A stretch of DNA of 59,962 bases from assembly GCA_913058575.1 (NCBI GenBank), contig CAJXRF010000026.1, positions 1 to 59,962 of the forward strand, read 5' to 3'. The DNA comes from an uncultured Bermanella sp. GTDB lineage: Bacteria > Pseudomonadota > Gammaproteobacteria > Pseudomonadales > Oceanobacteraceae. How positions within the stretch are numbered: the first letter of the stretch is position 1; each line of letters begins with the position of its first letter. The notes beneath the pieces are model-generated. The model saw only the letters and a list, made by a program, of their open reading frames with translations. It was not told the DNA's origin and searched no databases. Positions 52,635 through 59,962 of the stretch are shown piece by piece. A program made the translations under genes and the position numbers.

Positions 52635-54128
52635 TTAAATTGATTGAGTATAGATTTGTGTAACGGCATCGACGCTGGATTCCAATGCGCCTTGAATCCA
52701 TGAGTGAGAGAGCGAGCAATGTTCACCGGCTAGAATGAATCTTTCATCCGTTGACTTTAAATGAGCGTAATAATTGCTTTGTTCATTGGGATTAAAGAAA
52801 GCGAAGGCACCTGAGGCTAAACTAAAATTGGTCCAGTTCCAGCGTATGACTCTGCTGATATCGCTGTCATTTAAATCCGGATGAATTTTCTTTAGTTGCT
52901 CAATGATGAATGGCTTAACGTCTTGTTGATGCAAGGCATCTATGCGTCTTGCCTGTTGTCCCCAAGTGTAAGAGGCTAATAGGTAAGCGGGTGAATTTGA
53001 AATACTTTTATTTCTTAACTTTGCATTGTCACTGGGGTACCAAGTATGCCCTAGACCGCCATCCCAAATACTGCCTCCTCCATAAATTCCATCATTTAAT
53101 TCCCAGAATCGCTTACTGCATTTCACCACCACCTTTGTGGAAGAGTCATAGCTAACCTGGCGTATGGCGCGACTTTTAACATTGGAAATGACTTGGGTTA
53201 AATCTATGCCTGTGAGAGCCCCAAGTGGTACCGTGCAAATAACCCAATCTGACTCTAGTTGTTTTTGAGTTTTTGAAGCGTCCGTATAATAGGAGGTTAC
53301 CTTATTACCATACGGTTCAATTTTATTGACATAAGCTCCTTGTAAAAGGGTGACTTTATTTTTAATGCTTTGGTAAAGCTGCTTTGGCAATAAATCACTG
53401 CCCCCTTCAATTTCATCAAAACCATCGATCCAAATTCGTTCAAATTCTTCTCTAAGGTGTTCAGTGAAGGCGCTGTGTAATAGTGTACCTACGCCATATA
53501 CGCTGCTTAGATATTCAATGGCCTCTTGCGAAAGTCCTGAATTTTGGAATGCGGTCAATAAGGATATGCCATCTAGATCTTGCAGTTTCTTAGTTTGGAA
53601 ACTCGTGTTGTATAGATCTTTTAGTTCTGTTTCTGATAAGGCCTCAACCACAGACGTGACAGCTTTCTCCCACATGTCATCAGCTGTCATATTTTTTTCG
53701 TTCGGACTTAACTTAAATAGCCTCTTTAAGCTTTCTAATCCTTGTTGATTGCGTTGTACTCTAGTGTTACGAATATAGGCCCAGCATTGTTCATTTTCTT
53801 GGATGAACTTTCGCAATGTTAAACCTTGCTCTTTAGCATAGAACCGAGTCAATGTATGACTGGTGGGGATACGCATTGCCCCTAATTCAACGTACATGGA
53901 TTGAGCAGAATCATTATTATTTTCTCTAAAGGTACGTACTCGACCACCTATATGGAAACTATCGGCCTCAATTAATGTGACTTTATATCCCAGCTGAATT
54001 AATTCATTGGCACTGCTTAAGCCAGCCATACCCGCACCAATAATGACAACATGTTGTTGCTGATTGGCTAAGGCAGGCATTGATCTTAATTGCTCAAGCT
54101 GTTTCAAATATTGTTGTGCGCGATCCAT
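52635..54128 (-). CDS. Flavin-dependent L-amino-acid oxidase
   Basis: A 497-residue FAD enzyme of the amine-oxidase family. The dinucleotide fold is VVIIGAGMAGLSSA (Gly31-Gly36), the second FAD motif is IGGRVRTF (~60-67), and the C-terminal FAD motif is AGEHCSLSHSWIQGALES. The substrate region ELGAMRIPTSH is that of L-amino-acid oxidases rather than monoamine oxidases. It would oxidise an amino acid to the imine/2-oxo acid with H2O2. The specific amino acid is unknown; tryptophan or phenylalanine is plausible given the neighbour, but this is inference. No signal peptide is seen. Confidence 0.9.
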   Translation of the reverse strand: MDRAQQYLKQLEQLRSMPALANQQQHVVIIGAGMAGLSSANELIQLGYKVTLIEADSFHIGGRVRTFRENNNDSAQSMYVELGAMRIPTSHTLTRFYAKEQGLTLRKFIQENEQCWAYIRNTRVQRNQQGLESLKRLFKLSPNEKNMTADDMWEKAVTSVVEALSETELKDLYNTSFQTKKLQDLDGISLLTAFQNSGLSQEAIEYLSSVYGVGTLLHSAFTEHLREEFERIWIDGFDEIEGGSDLLPKQLYQSIKNKVTLLQGAYVNKIEPYGNKVTSYYTDASKTQKQLESDWVICTVPLGALTGIDLTQVISNVKSRAIRQVSYDSSTKVVVKCSKRFWELNDGIYGGGSIWDGGLGHTWYPSDNAKLRNKSISNSPAYLLASYTWGQQARRIDALHQQDVKPFIIEQLKKIHPDLNDSDISRVIRWNWTNFSLASGAFAFFNPNEQSNYYAHLKSTDERFILAGEHCSLSHSWIQGALESSVDAVTQIYTQSI

Positions 54129-54173
54129 TACTTCACTGTCCTTGCTTAATATTTATATGGAGACGGTAAATCA

Positions 54174-55001
54174 TTAAATAACCATGAAATCTAACAGTAT
54201 GGATACGAGGTCATCCGGATGGGTGATCATGGGAATATGGCCGCTATTGATGGAGCTGGTTTTGATAGTTTTTAATTGTTTTTCAATTTTAACCTGTGAT
54301 GCCATAGAGATAATCTTGTCTTGTTCGGTGAAAATATAGAATTTCCTTATGGCTGAAAACTTTTTGATATCATTGTTTACAATGCCGTCAGCGATGTATG
54401 CTGGTTCGCTTACTGAAGATGTTAAAATGGCTTCTCGCTGGGAAGGGTTGCTGTTCGAAGAAAATGATTCTACGAATGCATCTTTATTATTAATGATCAT
54501 AAGCCCCGTGTTTTCATCATAACCGACACCCTTAAAATAATTCGTTTCATCTTCTTTACTTAGAAGATCAAAAGGTTTTTCACCCTTTAAAGGTGAAACT
54601 GATGCAAGGTATATAATTCGATCAACCTCTACAGAGGGGCAGATAGATTGCGCATGATTAACAACAGCGCCGCCCTGACTATGGGTAACAAAAGTAATCT
54701 TTTTATTTAGTGAGTTGATCGCGTCGCATAAATATTTAGCTGATGAGTTTAAAGTGATGTCTTTTGGGTTGATATTGTCTTCACGTCCAGGAAGGTTCAC
54801 AGCCATACTCTGATAACCCTTTTCCTTGAGGCTTAATGCCACTTCCTGCCAAGAGTTGGCCGTTAGATGAGCACCATGTACAAATACGATAACCGAATCA
54901 TTTGTAGCGGATAAAGCTGGATTGCTAAAAGACAAGCAAGTAGAGATTACTATGTGTAAGGCAATTATTTTTAGAGAAATATATAGTTTTGATTGTTTCA
55001 T
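54174..55001 (-). CDS. Exported alpha/beta hydrolase
   Basis: 275 residues with a leader (IIALHIVISTCLSFSNPALSA, cut before TNDS). Catalytic elements are the oxyanion VFVHGAHL, the nucleophile in THSQGGAV (Ser), and the His in NSGHIPMITHP; the acid is probably in TEQDKIIS. It resembles the group of salicylate-esterase-like or lipase-like hydrolases with Ser in GxSxGG-like form. AAAGGAAAG gives a good ribosome-binding site. It is second in the operon, after the LysE gene. Confidence 0.88.
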   Translation of the reverse strand: MKQSKLYISLKIIALHIVISTCLSFSNPALSATNDSVIVFVHGAHLTANSWQEVALSLKEKGYQSMAVNLPGREDNINPKDITLNSSAKYLCDAINSLNKKITFVTHSQGGAVVNHAQSICPSVEVDRIIYLASVSPLKGEKPFDLLSKEDETNYFKGVGYDENTGLMIINNKDAFVESFSSNSNPSQREAILTSSVSEPAYIADGIVNNDIKKFSAIRKFYIFTEQDKIISMASQVKIEKQLKTIKTSSINSGHIPMITHPDDLVSILLDFMVI

Positions 55002-55056
55002 TACGCTTTCCTTTATTGAAACTTGGTTGAGGTCTGTTTTGGAAATTTAAGACCGC

Positions 55057-55707
55057 TTAAATCGGTGGGTTTAGTGCTGAAAGCACGTTATTCCAAATTA
55101 AATAAGCGCCTATTCCTATCAACGAAAATGAGGATAGACTTGTTATCATTCTGGTTGATCGTTCATTATTTTGACTAAGATTGAGCATGTAGCCACCGGC
55201 TATTCCGAATAAAATATCAATAGGTAACGCGGTTGCAGGAACTATCAGGGAAACTAATATTGCTTGGTGAGGTTGATAATTTCCTAATGTTAACAGGCCA
55301 GATAAAATAGAGGTGTAAAAAAGTATGGTTTTAGGATTCAGGAACTCAACGATAATACCTTGTCGGTAGTAATTAGCCATGGATTGGTCTTTTACAGTAA
55401 GGTTGATTTTTTTACTTTCATCACTAGGCTTCATAAAGCCAGATACACCTAAATAAATAACATAAAGCCCACCAAAAAATGCAATAAGAATACTAATGGT
55501 TTCACTAGCCGCTACTAAAGCGGTAACACCTATGCCAGCCAGTAACGCATGAATAATACTTCCTGTAGCCAGTCCAAGTGCAGAAAATATAGCAGCCGAT
55601 TTTCCTTTTAATGCACCTATAGAGCTTACAAAAAATACGGATGGACCAGGAGCGGCATTGAATAATATGGCCACTAACGTAAATGATAATACCGAATTTA
55701 CATCCAT
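55057..55707 (-). CDS. LysE/RhtB-family exporter
   Basis: 216 residues, six membrane helices. The family start is FTLVAILFNAAPGPSVFFVS, with LGLATGSIIHALLAGIGV after, and FLNPKTILFYTSIL in the centre. Members export amino acids or related amines (Lys, homoserine, threonine). It is the first gene of the six-gene minus-strand operon that includes an amino-acid oxidase and a 2-oxo acid decarboxylase, so its cargo may be a product or precursor of that pathway. Confidence 0.92.
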   Translation of the reverse strand: MDVNSVLSFTLVAILFNAAPGPSVFFVSSIGALKGKSAAIFSALGLATGSIIHALLAGIGVTALVAASETISILIAFFGGLYVIYLGVSGFMKPSDESKKINLTVKDQSMANYYRQGIIVEFLNPKTILFYTSILSGLLTLGNYQPHQAILVSLIVPATALPIDILFGIAGGYMLNLSQNNERSTRMITSLSSFSLIGIGAYLIWNNVLSALNPPI

Positions 55708-56682
55708 GAAAATTCACACCTAAAAACTTTATCATTAATGATATTAGCTGCTTATTAATTATGATAAAAATTAATAATAAATTTATGGCGAAGATTCTAT
55801 ATGGCTTTAAACGCCATCTACATACTGATATATCATTATATTTTTCAATTACTTGGGGTGTAATAGAGTGAACAAACTGAGTCGTATGAATGTTACAGAA
55901 ATATTAAAAGGCAATTATTTAATACTTTTATTTGTAATTATATAAAAGAGTGTCGGTAATTATTTTCTGGGATGATTGTGGAGGTGATCTGTTAAGAAGT
56001 AATACAAAAAGGAGTATTGTTTTTGCTAATAGGTATTTTTTTGCTTGATTTTTTCAATGGGGCTAACGATAAAATCTATTAGGTTGATTAATGTTAACTA
56101 CTCTATTGGCTTACTTATTGACTGGAGAGCTAAATGATAAATTGGTTTGATACCCAAGTTTTTCTGTTGACTTTTAGAATTGAACAATCTTGGAAATCAA
56201 TAAGGTTTTGTATGCATGAAAAAGTGTGGTGATAGATGTGCAGTGTGAAGATGGTAGCTTGATTTGATTAGGGATAAAAGAAAGAAGTTGGAATTTCATT
56301 CCACCGCTAAAACCCTCCTAAGCTGATTACCGCAACTGAGATGCATGAGTAGGCTTTTTATATAGGCTAAAAGTAGTTATCCACTTAATAGTAGCCCCAT
56401 TTTAATAGCGGACCTTTGCCATCTGCGTCGTACTTTAATATAGGCTTTTTTCGTAAACACGTTGCTACTTTACAGTGTATTCTTGGTTTAATCTGGTATA
56501 GATATGAATAGCGAAGCTGGCATGAAAGAATATTTAGTCACACCATTTTCATTGGCCAGTCTTACTTGGTTGGTTTGCTAGCTATTTAGGGCAACAAAGT
56601 GGCCCCACTTAAGACTGAAGGGGTCTATAATGATGAAAAGGCGTAATATATTCACAGCCTTAAAAGCCTCATAAGGTTTGAT
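55708..56682. other. 975-base intergenic region between divergent genes
   Basis: This is the longest gap in the window, and no intact gene is seen. It must hold the promoters of the LysE operon (left) and the GGDEF gene (right); the sequence near 55720-55800 is very AT-rich. A short frame at 56014-56082 encodes VLFLLIGIFLLDFFNGANDK, resembling the start of PiT-type phosphate transporters but without a good start. It may be a relic. No hairpin with a T run is seen. Confidence 0.5.
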
Positions 56683-57852
56683 ATGAATGACGCTAAGCAT
56701 GACCTTGAAACCAGTGATATTCTCCAGATTGATGAACCTCAGTTAAGGCGTGATGTGTTTCGCGAGCAGGTTCGCATTTTCACCACCCGAAAACGCCTTC
56801 TTCATTTGGCAGGGCCTTTCTCAGCAGCTTATTTTGCTTATGTCATGTCTGACTATGTGGCGATGCCTACACTCATTATTTGGTGGAGTTTATTAACTCT
56901 GGTTGATGTTTTATTTGCCGTGCTGTGCACTGTGTATTTAAATAAAGAGGTGAGTGATCACAGTCGTCGTATATGGAGCCAAATTCAAATATTTGGTTTA
57001 ATTATATCCGGCAGTTTATGGGGAGTGTCGGTCATCTTGTTTTTTTCCCACGAGCTACAGGCCCAACTGTACAATGTGGTGGTTTTGGTCGCGGTGAGTG
57101 CTTTTTCGGCTGTGGTTTTATTTCCAATAAGAGCCGCTTATTTGTCTTTTTTTATTAGTACTACCCTGCCAGCGTTTGTATTCTTTTTATGGTTAGGAGA
57201 CTTTGCTCATGTAAATCTAGCCATTGGTATCCTGGTCATGGCCATTGTGACTTCCTTATTTGAAGCTTCTGCCACTGAACACTTTATTAATTCCATTGAA
57301 AAAAACTTTCGTTCAATCGCCTTAAGCAAGGCATTAAAGCAAAGCCTTGAAATAAACAAAGAGCTGGCTTCCAGAGATTATTTAACGGGCTTGTATAATC
57401 GTCGCTTTGGCATGGAGAGTCTTAGGCAAGAATTACATCGTAGCCAACGCTATAAAGAGCAACTGACTTTAGTCATTATGGATATCGACCACTTTAAACA
57501 TATCAATGATAACCATGGTCATTTGGTGGGCGATAAAGTGCTGATTGAATTTTCCCAAAGAATTACTCAGTTATTACGCAGTGAAGATGTTTTCTTTCGT
57601 TATGGCGGGGAAGAATTTGTAGTGGTGTTTCCCCATACAGCTCTGGATGACGCTGAACAAGTGGCGCAAAGAATGCGGAGAACTATCTCTGATACCGACA
57701 TAAACGTTGGCAGTAAAAGTATTGCCGTAACTGTGTCTATGGGAGTGTCTGAATTTATAGAAGGCGACTCGGTAGAATCACGGTTAAGTAAAGCCGATGA
57801 GTCTTTGTATAAAGCTAAACAGTTAGGCCGTAACCGAGTTGAGTGGCAGTGA
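56683..57852 (+). CDS. Diguanylate cyclase with six membrane helices
   Basis: 389 residues. The N-terminal half has about six membrane helices (from ~38 to 210) in a MASE-like sensor. A short coiled linker leads to a GGDEF domain: LTGLYNRRFG, MDIDHFKHINDNHGHLVGD, and the active site YGGEEF, complete for c-di-GMP synthesis. The inhibitory I-site RSED lies five residues before GGEEF, so product inhibition is likely. The signal it senses is unknown. AAGG precedes the ATG. Confidence 0.94.
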   Translation: MNDAKHDLETSDILQIDEPQLRRDVFREQVRIFTTRKRLLHLAGPFSAAYFAYVMSDYVAMPTLIIWWSLLTLVDVLFAVLCTVYLNKEVSDHSRRIWSQIQIFGLIISGSLWGVSVILFFSHELQAQLYNVVVLVAVSAFSAVVLFPIRAAYLSFFISTTLPAFVFFLWLGDFAHVNLAIGILVMAIVTSLFEASATEHFINSIEKNFRSIALSKALKQSLEINKELASRDYLTGLYNRRFGMESLRQELHRSQRYKEQLTLVIMDIDHFKHINDNHGHLVGDKVLIEFSQRITQLLRSEDVFFRYGGEEFVVVFPHTALDDAEQVAQRMRRTISDTDINVGSKSIAVTVSMGVSEFIEGDSVESRLSKADESLYKAKQLGRNRVEWQ

Positions 57853-57960
57853 TAAGTGCTTCTTCTATCGTGTTTAAAAACTTAATTTTAAATAACCATT
57901 CACCCTTTATGAATTACTGTGTTTTAATTTATTGAAATAATCATCCATTATGGAGTGCTG

Positions 57961-58110
57961 ATGGAAATCATAAAGAAATCTTTGTTCATTAAAAATATTA
58001 CGTTAGTCGCTCACGATGATCATAGAAAGCCCTTGAAAATTGGAGTATAAAACACTAGCAAACTTTAAGTCACAATCAGCTAATCGGAACGAGTTATTTC
58101 TTATTGCAAT
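57961..58110 (+). pseudogene. Possible relic of a methylglyoxal synthase gene (mgsA-like 5' end)
   Basis: An ATG with GGAG 5 bases upstream opens MEIIKKSLFIKNITLVAHDD and stops at 58050. Methylglyoxal synthase begins with a similar tail and then K.IALVAHD, so the match (NITLVAHDDHRK) is suggestive. After a shift of one frame, weaker similarity may continue (NRNELFLIAIFTS against the family's HELYATGTTG). No further part of the enzyme (GPxGGDQQ) is present. It is either a decayed relic or a tiny unrelated ORF. Confidence 0.35.
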
Positions 58111-58182
58111 ATTTACCTCGTGAGCCGTCTCGATTAAAAATAACCTCAGAGACCGTATTAAAATAAGGTAAACCATTAATAT

Positions 58183-58896
58183 ATGAATACACTTTACATC
58201 ACAGGAGCTGGCGTGAGCGCCGAAAGTGGCATTCCCACTTTTCGTGGCGAGGATGGCTTTTGGCGCATTGGCAGTAAAAACTACACGCCCATGGAAATGG
58301 CCACTCGCGCTATGTACATGAATAAACCAGATGAGTTCCTTGCTTGGTATTACCATCGTTTTGCCACTTATCGCCATCACGGCCCTAATGATGTGCATGT
58401 ATGGCTAAGTGATAAAAATTTAATTACTCAAAATATTGATGGCTTAGATGGGAAAGCGGGCAATAATGACTACATCTCTATTCATGGACGGCTTGATAAA
58501 ATGACACTGTTTCACGAGCAAGGAGACCCAGTTGATATTATTGAAACCCCTTGGGATAAAGTAGATGAGGGTGCCTTAGCCCAGTCGTTATTTTCAATAT
58601 TTAAGATTAATGATTTGCCCGAGTTAAATTACTCTCTTAAGCCTTATGTTTTATTATTTGATGAGTTTTACACAAACCTATATGGCATAGATAACGCTAT
58701 TGAAAGAATGGAGCGAGCAGATAAAATAGTGTTTATGGGCACGTCTTTTAGTGTCAACATTACTAATATGGCCATGGACATAGCTATGAAAAATAACATT
58801 GAAGTAGAAGTGGTGGATCCAGACCCTTACATATTGCCCTATGCTAAAGTGACTTATCATAAAATGAGTGCACTGGAGTTTATTAACCGAAACTAA
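58183..58896 (+). CDS. Sir2-family protein without the zinc cysteines
   Basis: 237 residues of the sirtuin NAD-dependent deacylase fold. NAD-binding motifs are intact: ITGAGVSAESGIPTFRG with GEDGFW, and LITQNIDGLDGKAG. The catalytic His is in ISIHGRLDK, and MGTSFSV forms the second NAD contact. The protein contains no Cys at all, so the four-Cys zinc ribbon of normal sirtuins is missing; the region between HGRL and KPYVLLFDE is short and acidic. It may be a deacylase or an ADP-ribosyl/NAD hydrolase-like protein. It is convergent with modC, the stops overlapping by 4 bases. Confidence 0.85.
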   Translation: MNTLYITGAGVSAESGIPTFRGEDGFWRIGSKNYTPMEMATRAMYMNKPDEFLAWYYHRFATYRHHGPNDVHVWLSDKNLITQNIDGLDGKAGNNDYISIHGRLDKMTLFHEQGDPVDIIETPWDKVDEGALAQSLFSIFKINDLPELNYSLKPYVLLFDEFYTNLYGIDNAIERMERADKIVFMGTSFSVNITNMAMDIAMKNNIEVEVVDPDPYILPYAKVTYHKMSALEFINRN

Positions 58897-59962
58897 GAAA
58901 CAATGGCCACAGATTTAATCTGCGCTAACAGTTTTTTTCCGGGCTTAATGTCTAAATGAGAAACTGAGCGGTGAGTAACACGGGCGATAAGGTAATCTTC
59001 GCCTGCTTTCAAGCGAACCATGGCCATGGCGTCATTAGGGCCAGGAGCAATTTCTAATACCTCTACTTCCAAACGATTCAGAATACTGGTGTCATTGTGG
59101 TTATTTAAAGCAAGGCTTAAATCTCTTGCCAATACGCGCACACGTACCGATTCGTTAAGCGCTTCGCCGCTGTCGTGTAACCAAAGTTTGCCGCCGCTAA
59201 ACTTAACTGACATTAAGTTCCATTGGGTGTCTTTTTCAGTAATGGTGGCTTGTAAAATGACACCGCTTTCTTGGGTGAATTGTACAGGGGAATCCATGCG
59301 TGAAAATACTTGGGTTAAATTTCCTTGGGCACTGACTTTTCCCTCATGTAAAACCACCACATGATCCGCTAATCGAGCTACTTCATCCATAGAATGGCTG
59401 ACATACAATATGGGAATATCAAAGCTATTATGCAAACGCTCTAGATAAGGCAAAATTTCTTGTTTGCGGGCGCTATCCAGTGCGGCCAATGGTTCGTCCA
59501 TCAATAATATACGGGGCTGAATGAGCAATGCTCGGGCTATGGCGACTCGTTGTCGCTCCCCTCCTGATAGCTGATTAGGGAAGCGAGATAAAATCTTTTC
59601 AATGCCCATGGTGTTGATGACTTTTTCATAAAACGCTTCGCTAACGGGTTCATCAGATCGTTTGATGGCGTAGTGTAAATTGCCGTGTGCTGTTAAATGA
59701 GAAAACAGGCTGGCTTCTTGAAAAACATACCCTAAAGGGCGTTTATGGGTGGGTAAAAAAGTGCTGTCGTCTTGCCAGGTGTTGCCGTTAATAACCAGTT
59801 TGCCCTGCTGAGCTTTTTCAAGACCGGCAACACATCTTAGAAATGTGGTTTTACCTGAGCCGGACTCACCAAAAATTGCGGTGACACCGCGACCCGGAAT
59901 ATCAATATTAATATCCAGTGAAAAGCCATCGGCATTTTTATTGACTTGTTTTAAATTAAATT
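58893..59962 (-). CDS. modC: Molybdate ABC transporter ATP-binding protein (5' end outside window)
   Basis: About 356 codons, open at the right edge. The nucleotide-binding domain has Walker A GESGSGKTTF (59.85 kb), the Q-loop in VFQEASLFSHLT, the signature LSGGERQRVAIARAL, and Walker B LLMDEPLAALD with the His of LYVSHSMDE. The C-terminal part is a TOBE/Mop domain (ALVAPGPNDAMA-type pattern EIAPGPNDAMAMVRL), which binds molybdate in ModC. The permease gene modB is expected just upstream, beyond the window. It would energise molybdate import at the inner membrane. The first codons are missing. Confidence 0.9.
   Translation of the reverse strand, partial: FNLKQVNKNADGFSLDINIDIPGRGVTAIFGESGSGKTTFLRCVAGLEKAQQGKLVINGNTWQDDSTFLPTHKRPLGYVFQEASLFSHLTAHGNLHYAIKRSDEPVSEAFYEKVINTMGIEKILSRFPNQLSGGERQRVAIARALLIQPRILLMDEPLAALDSARKQEILPYLERLHNSFDIPILYVSHSMDEVARLADHVVVLHEGKVSAQGNLTQVFSRMDSPVQFTQESGVILQATITEKDTQWNLMSVKFSGGKLWLHDSGEALNESVRVRVLARDLSLALNNHNDTSILNRLEVEVLEIAPGPNDAMAMVRLKAGEDYLIARVTHRSVSHLDIKPGKKLLAQIKSVAIVS

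Noticed and set aside
58003-58398. 131-codon minus-strand frame overlapping the sirtuin gene
   Set aside because: Antisense to the conserved NAD-binding motifs of the sirtuin; no homology pattern of its own.

Overview
The window reads as chromosomal DNA of a marine, moderately AT-rich gammaproteobacterium, probably near the Oceanospirillales/Alteromonadales. This is inferred from the gene repertoire (AcrB-type RND pump, GcvA-like LysR, neutral ceramidase, glutathionyl-hydroquinone reductase with pirin, ModC, MASE-like GGDEF protein) and base composition judged by eye. No rRNA, tRNA, CRISPR array or intact mobile element was seen. The only mobile DNA is a decayed IS256-type transposase near 19.8-20.3 kb.

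Layout. 0-2 kb: 3' part of a sensor histidine kinase and an orphan family-3 solute-binding protein. 2.3-7.8 kb: a TetR gene divergent from an RND adaptor/permease pair, with two long palindromic operators between them. 8.3-13.9 kb: two large exported proteins, a lipoprotein combining a HExxH peptidase-like region with a SASA-type esterase, and a Vps62-like protein. 13.9-16.3 kb: small ABM, STAS-like, ArsR and AHSA1 genes. 16.9-18.8 kb: a Rieske oxygenase with its TetR regulator and twin operators. 19.3-26.8 kb: single genes (IS256 remnant, DUF1801, DJ-1/PfpI, DUF1330, ABM, LysR, an alpha/beta hydrolase with Cys at the nucleophile position, a PotD-like protein, a Rid protein without the usual Arg). 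27.4-30.4 kb: DoxX, glutathionyl-hydroquinone reductase, pirin and TauE, a likely redox/electrophile-stress operon. 30.6-33.6 kb: neutral ceramidase and an orphan FixJ-type regulator. 34.2-36.8 kb: a solute-binding pseudogene with one amber codon and a Calx-beta/CAP lipoprotein. 36.8-40.9 kb: two large unknown proteins sharing an N-terminal module. 41.3-48.5 kb: hydrolase plus class II aldolase divergent from a Crp/Fnr regulator, a DUF389 protein, a small lipoprotein, a CopD-like membrane protein, a solute-binding protein and a class V aminotransferase. 48.7-55.7 kb: six co-directional genes forming a putative amino-acid to keto-acid to aldehyde cluster. 56.7-60 kb: GGDEF protein, a cysteine-free sirtuin and modC running off the right edge.

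The best candidates for something undescribed are (i) the 470/842-residue protein pair at 36.8-40.9 kb and (ii) the six-gene cluster at 48.7-55.7 kb (LysE exporter, exported hydrolase, L-amino-acid oxidase, ThDP decarboxylase and two proteins with twin-arginine-like leaders). Decay is visible at several places: the IS256 relic, the amber-interrupted binding protein and what looks like the first codons of a methylglyoxal synthase gene.

All family calls come from reading motifs; no database search was possible. Residue positions are approximate where marked.
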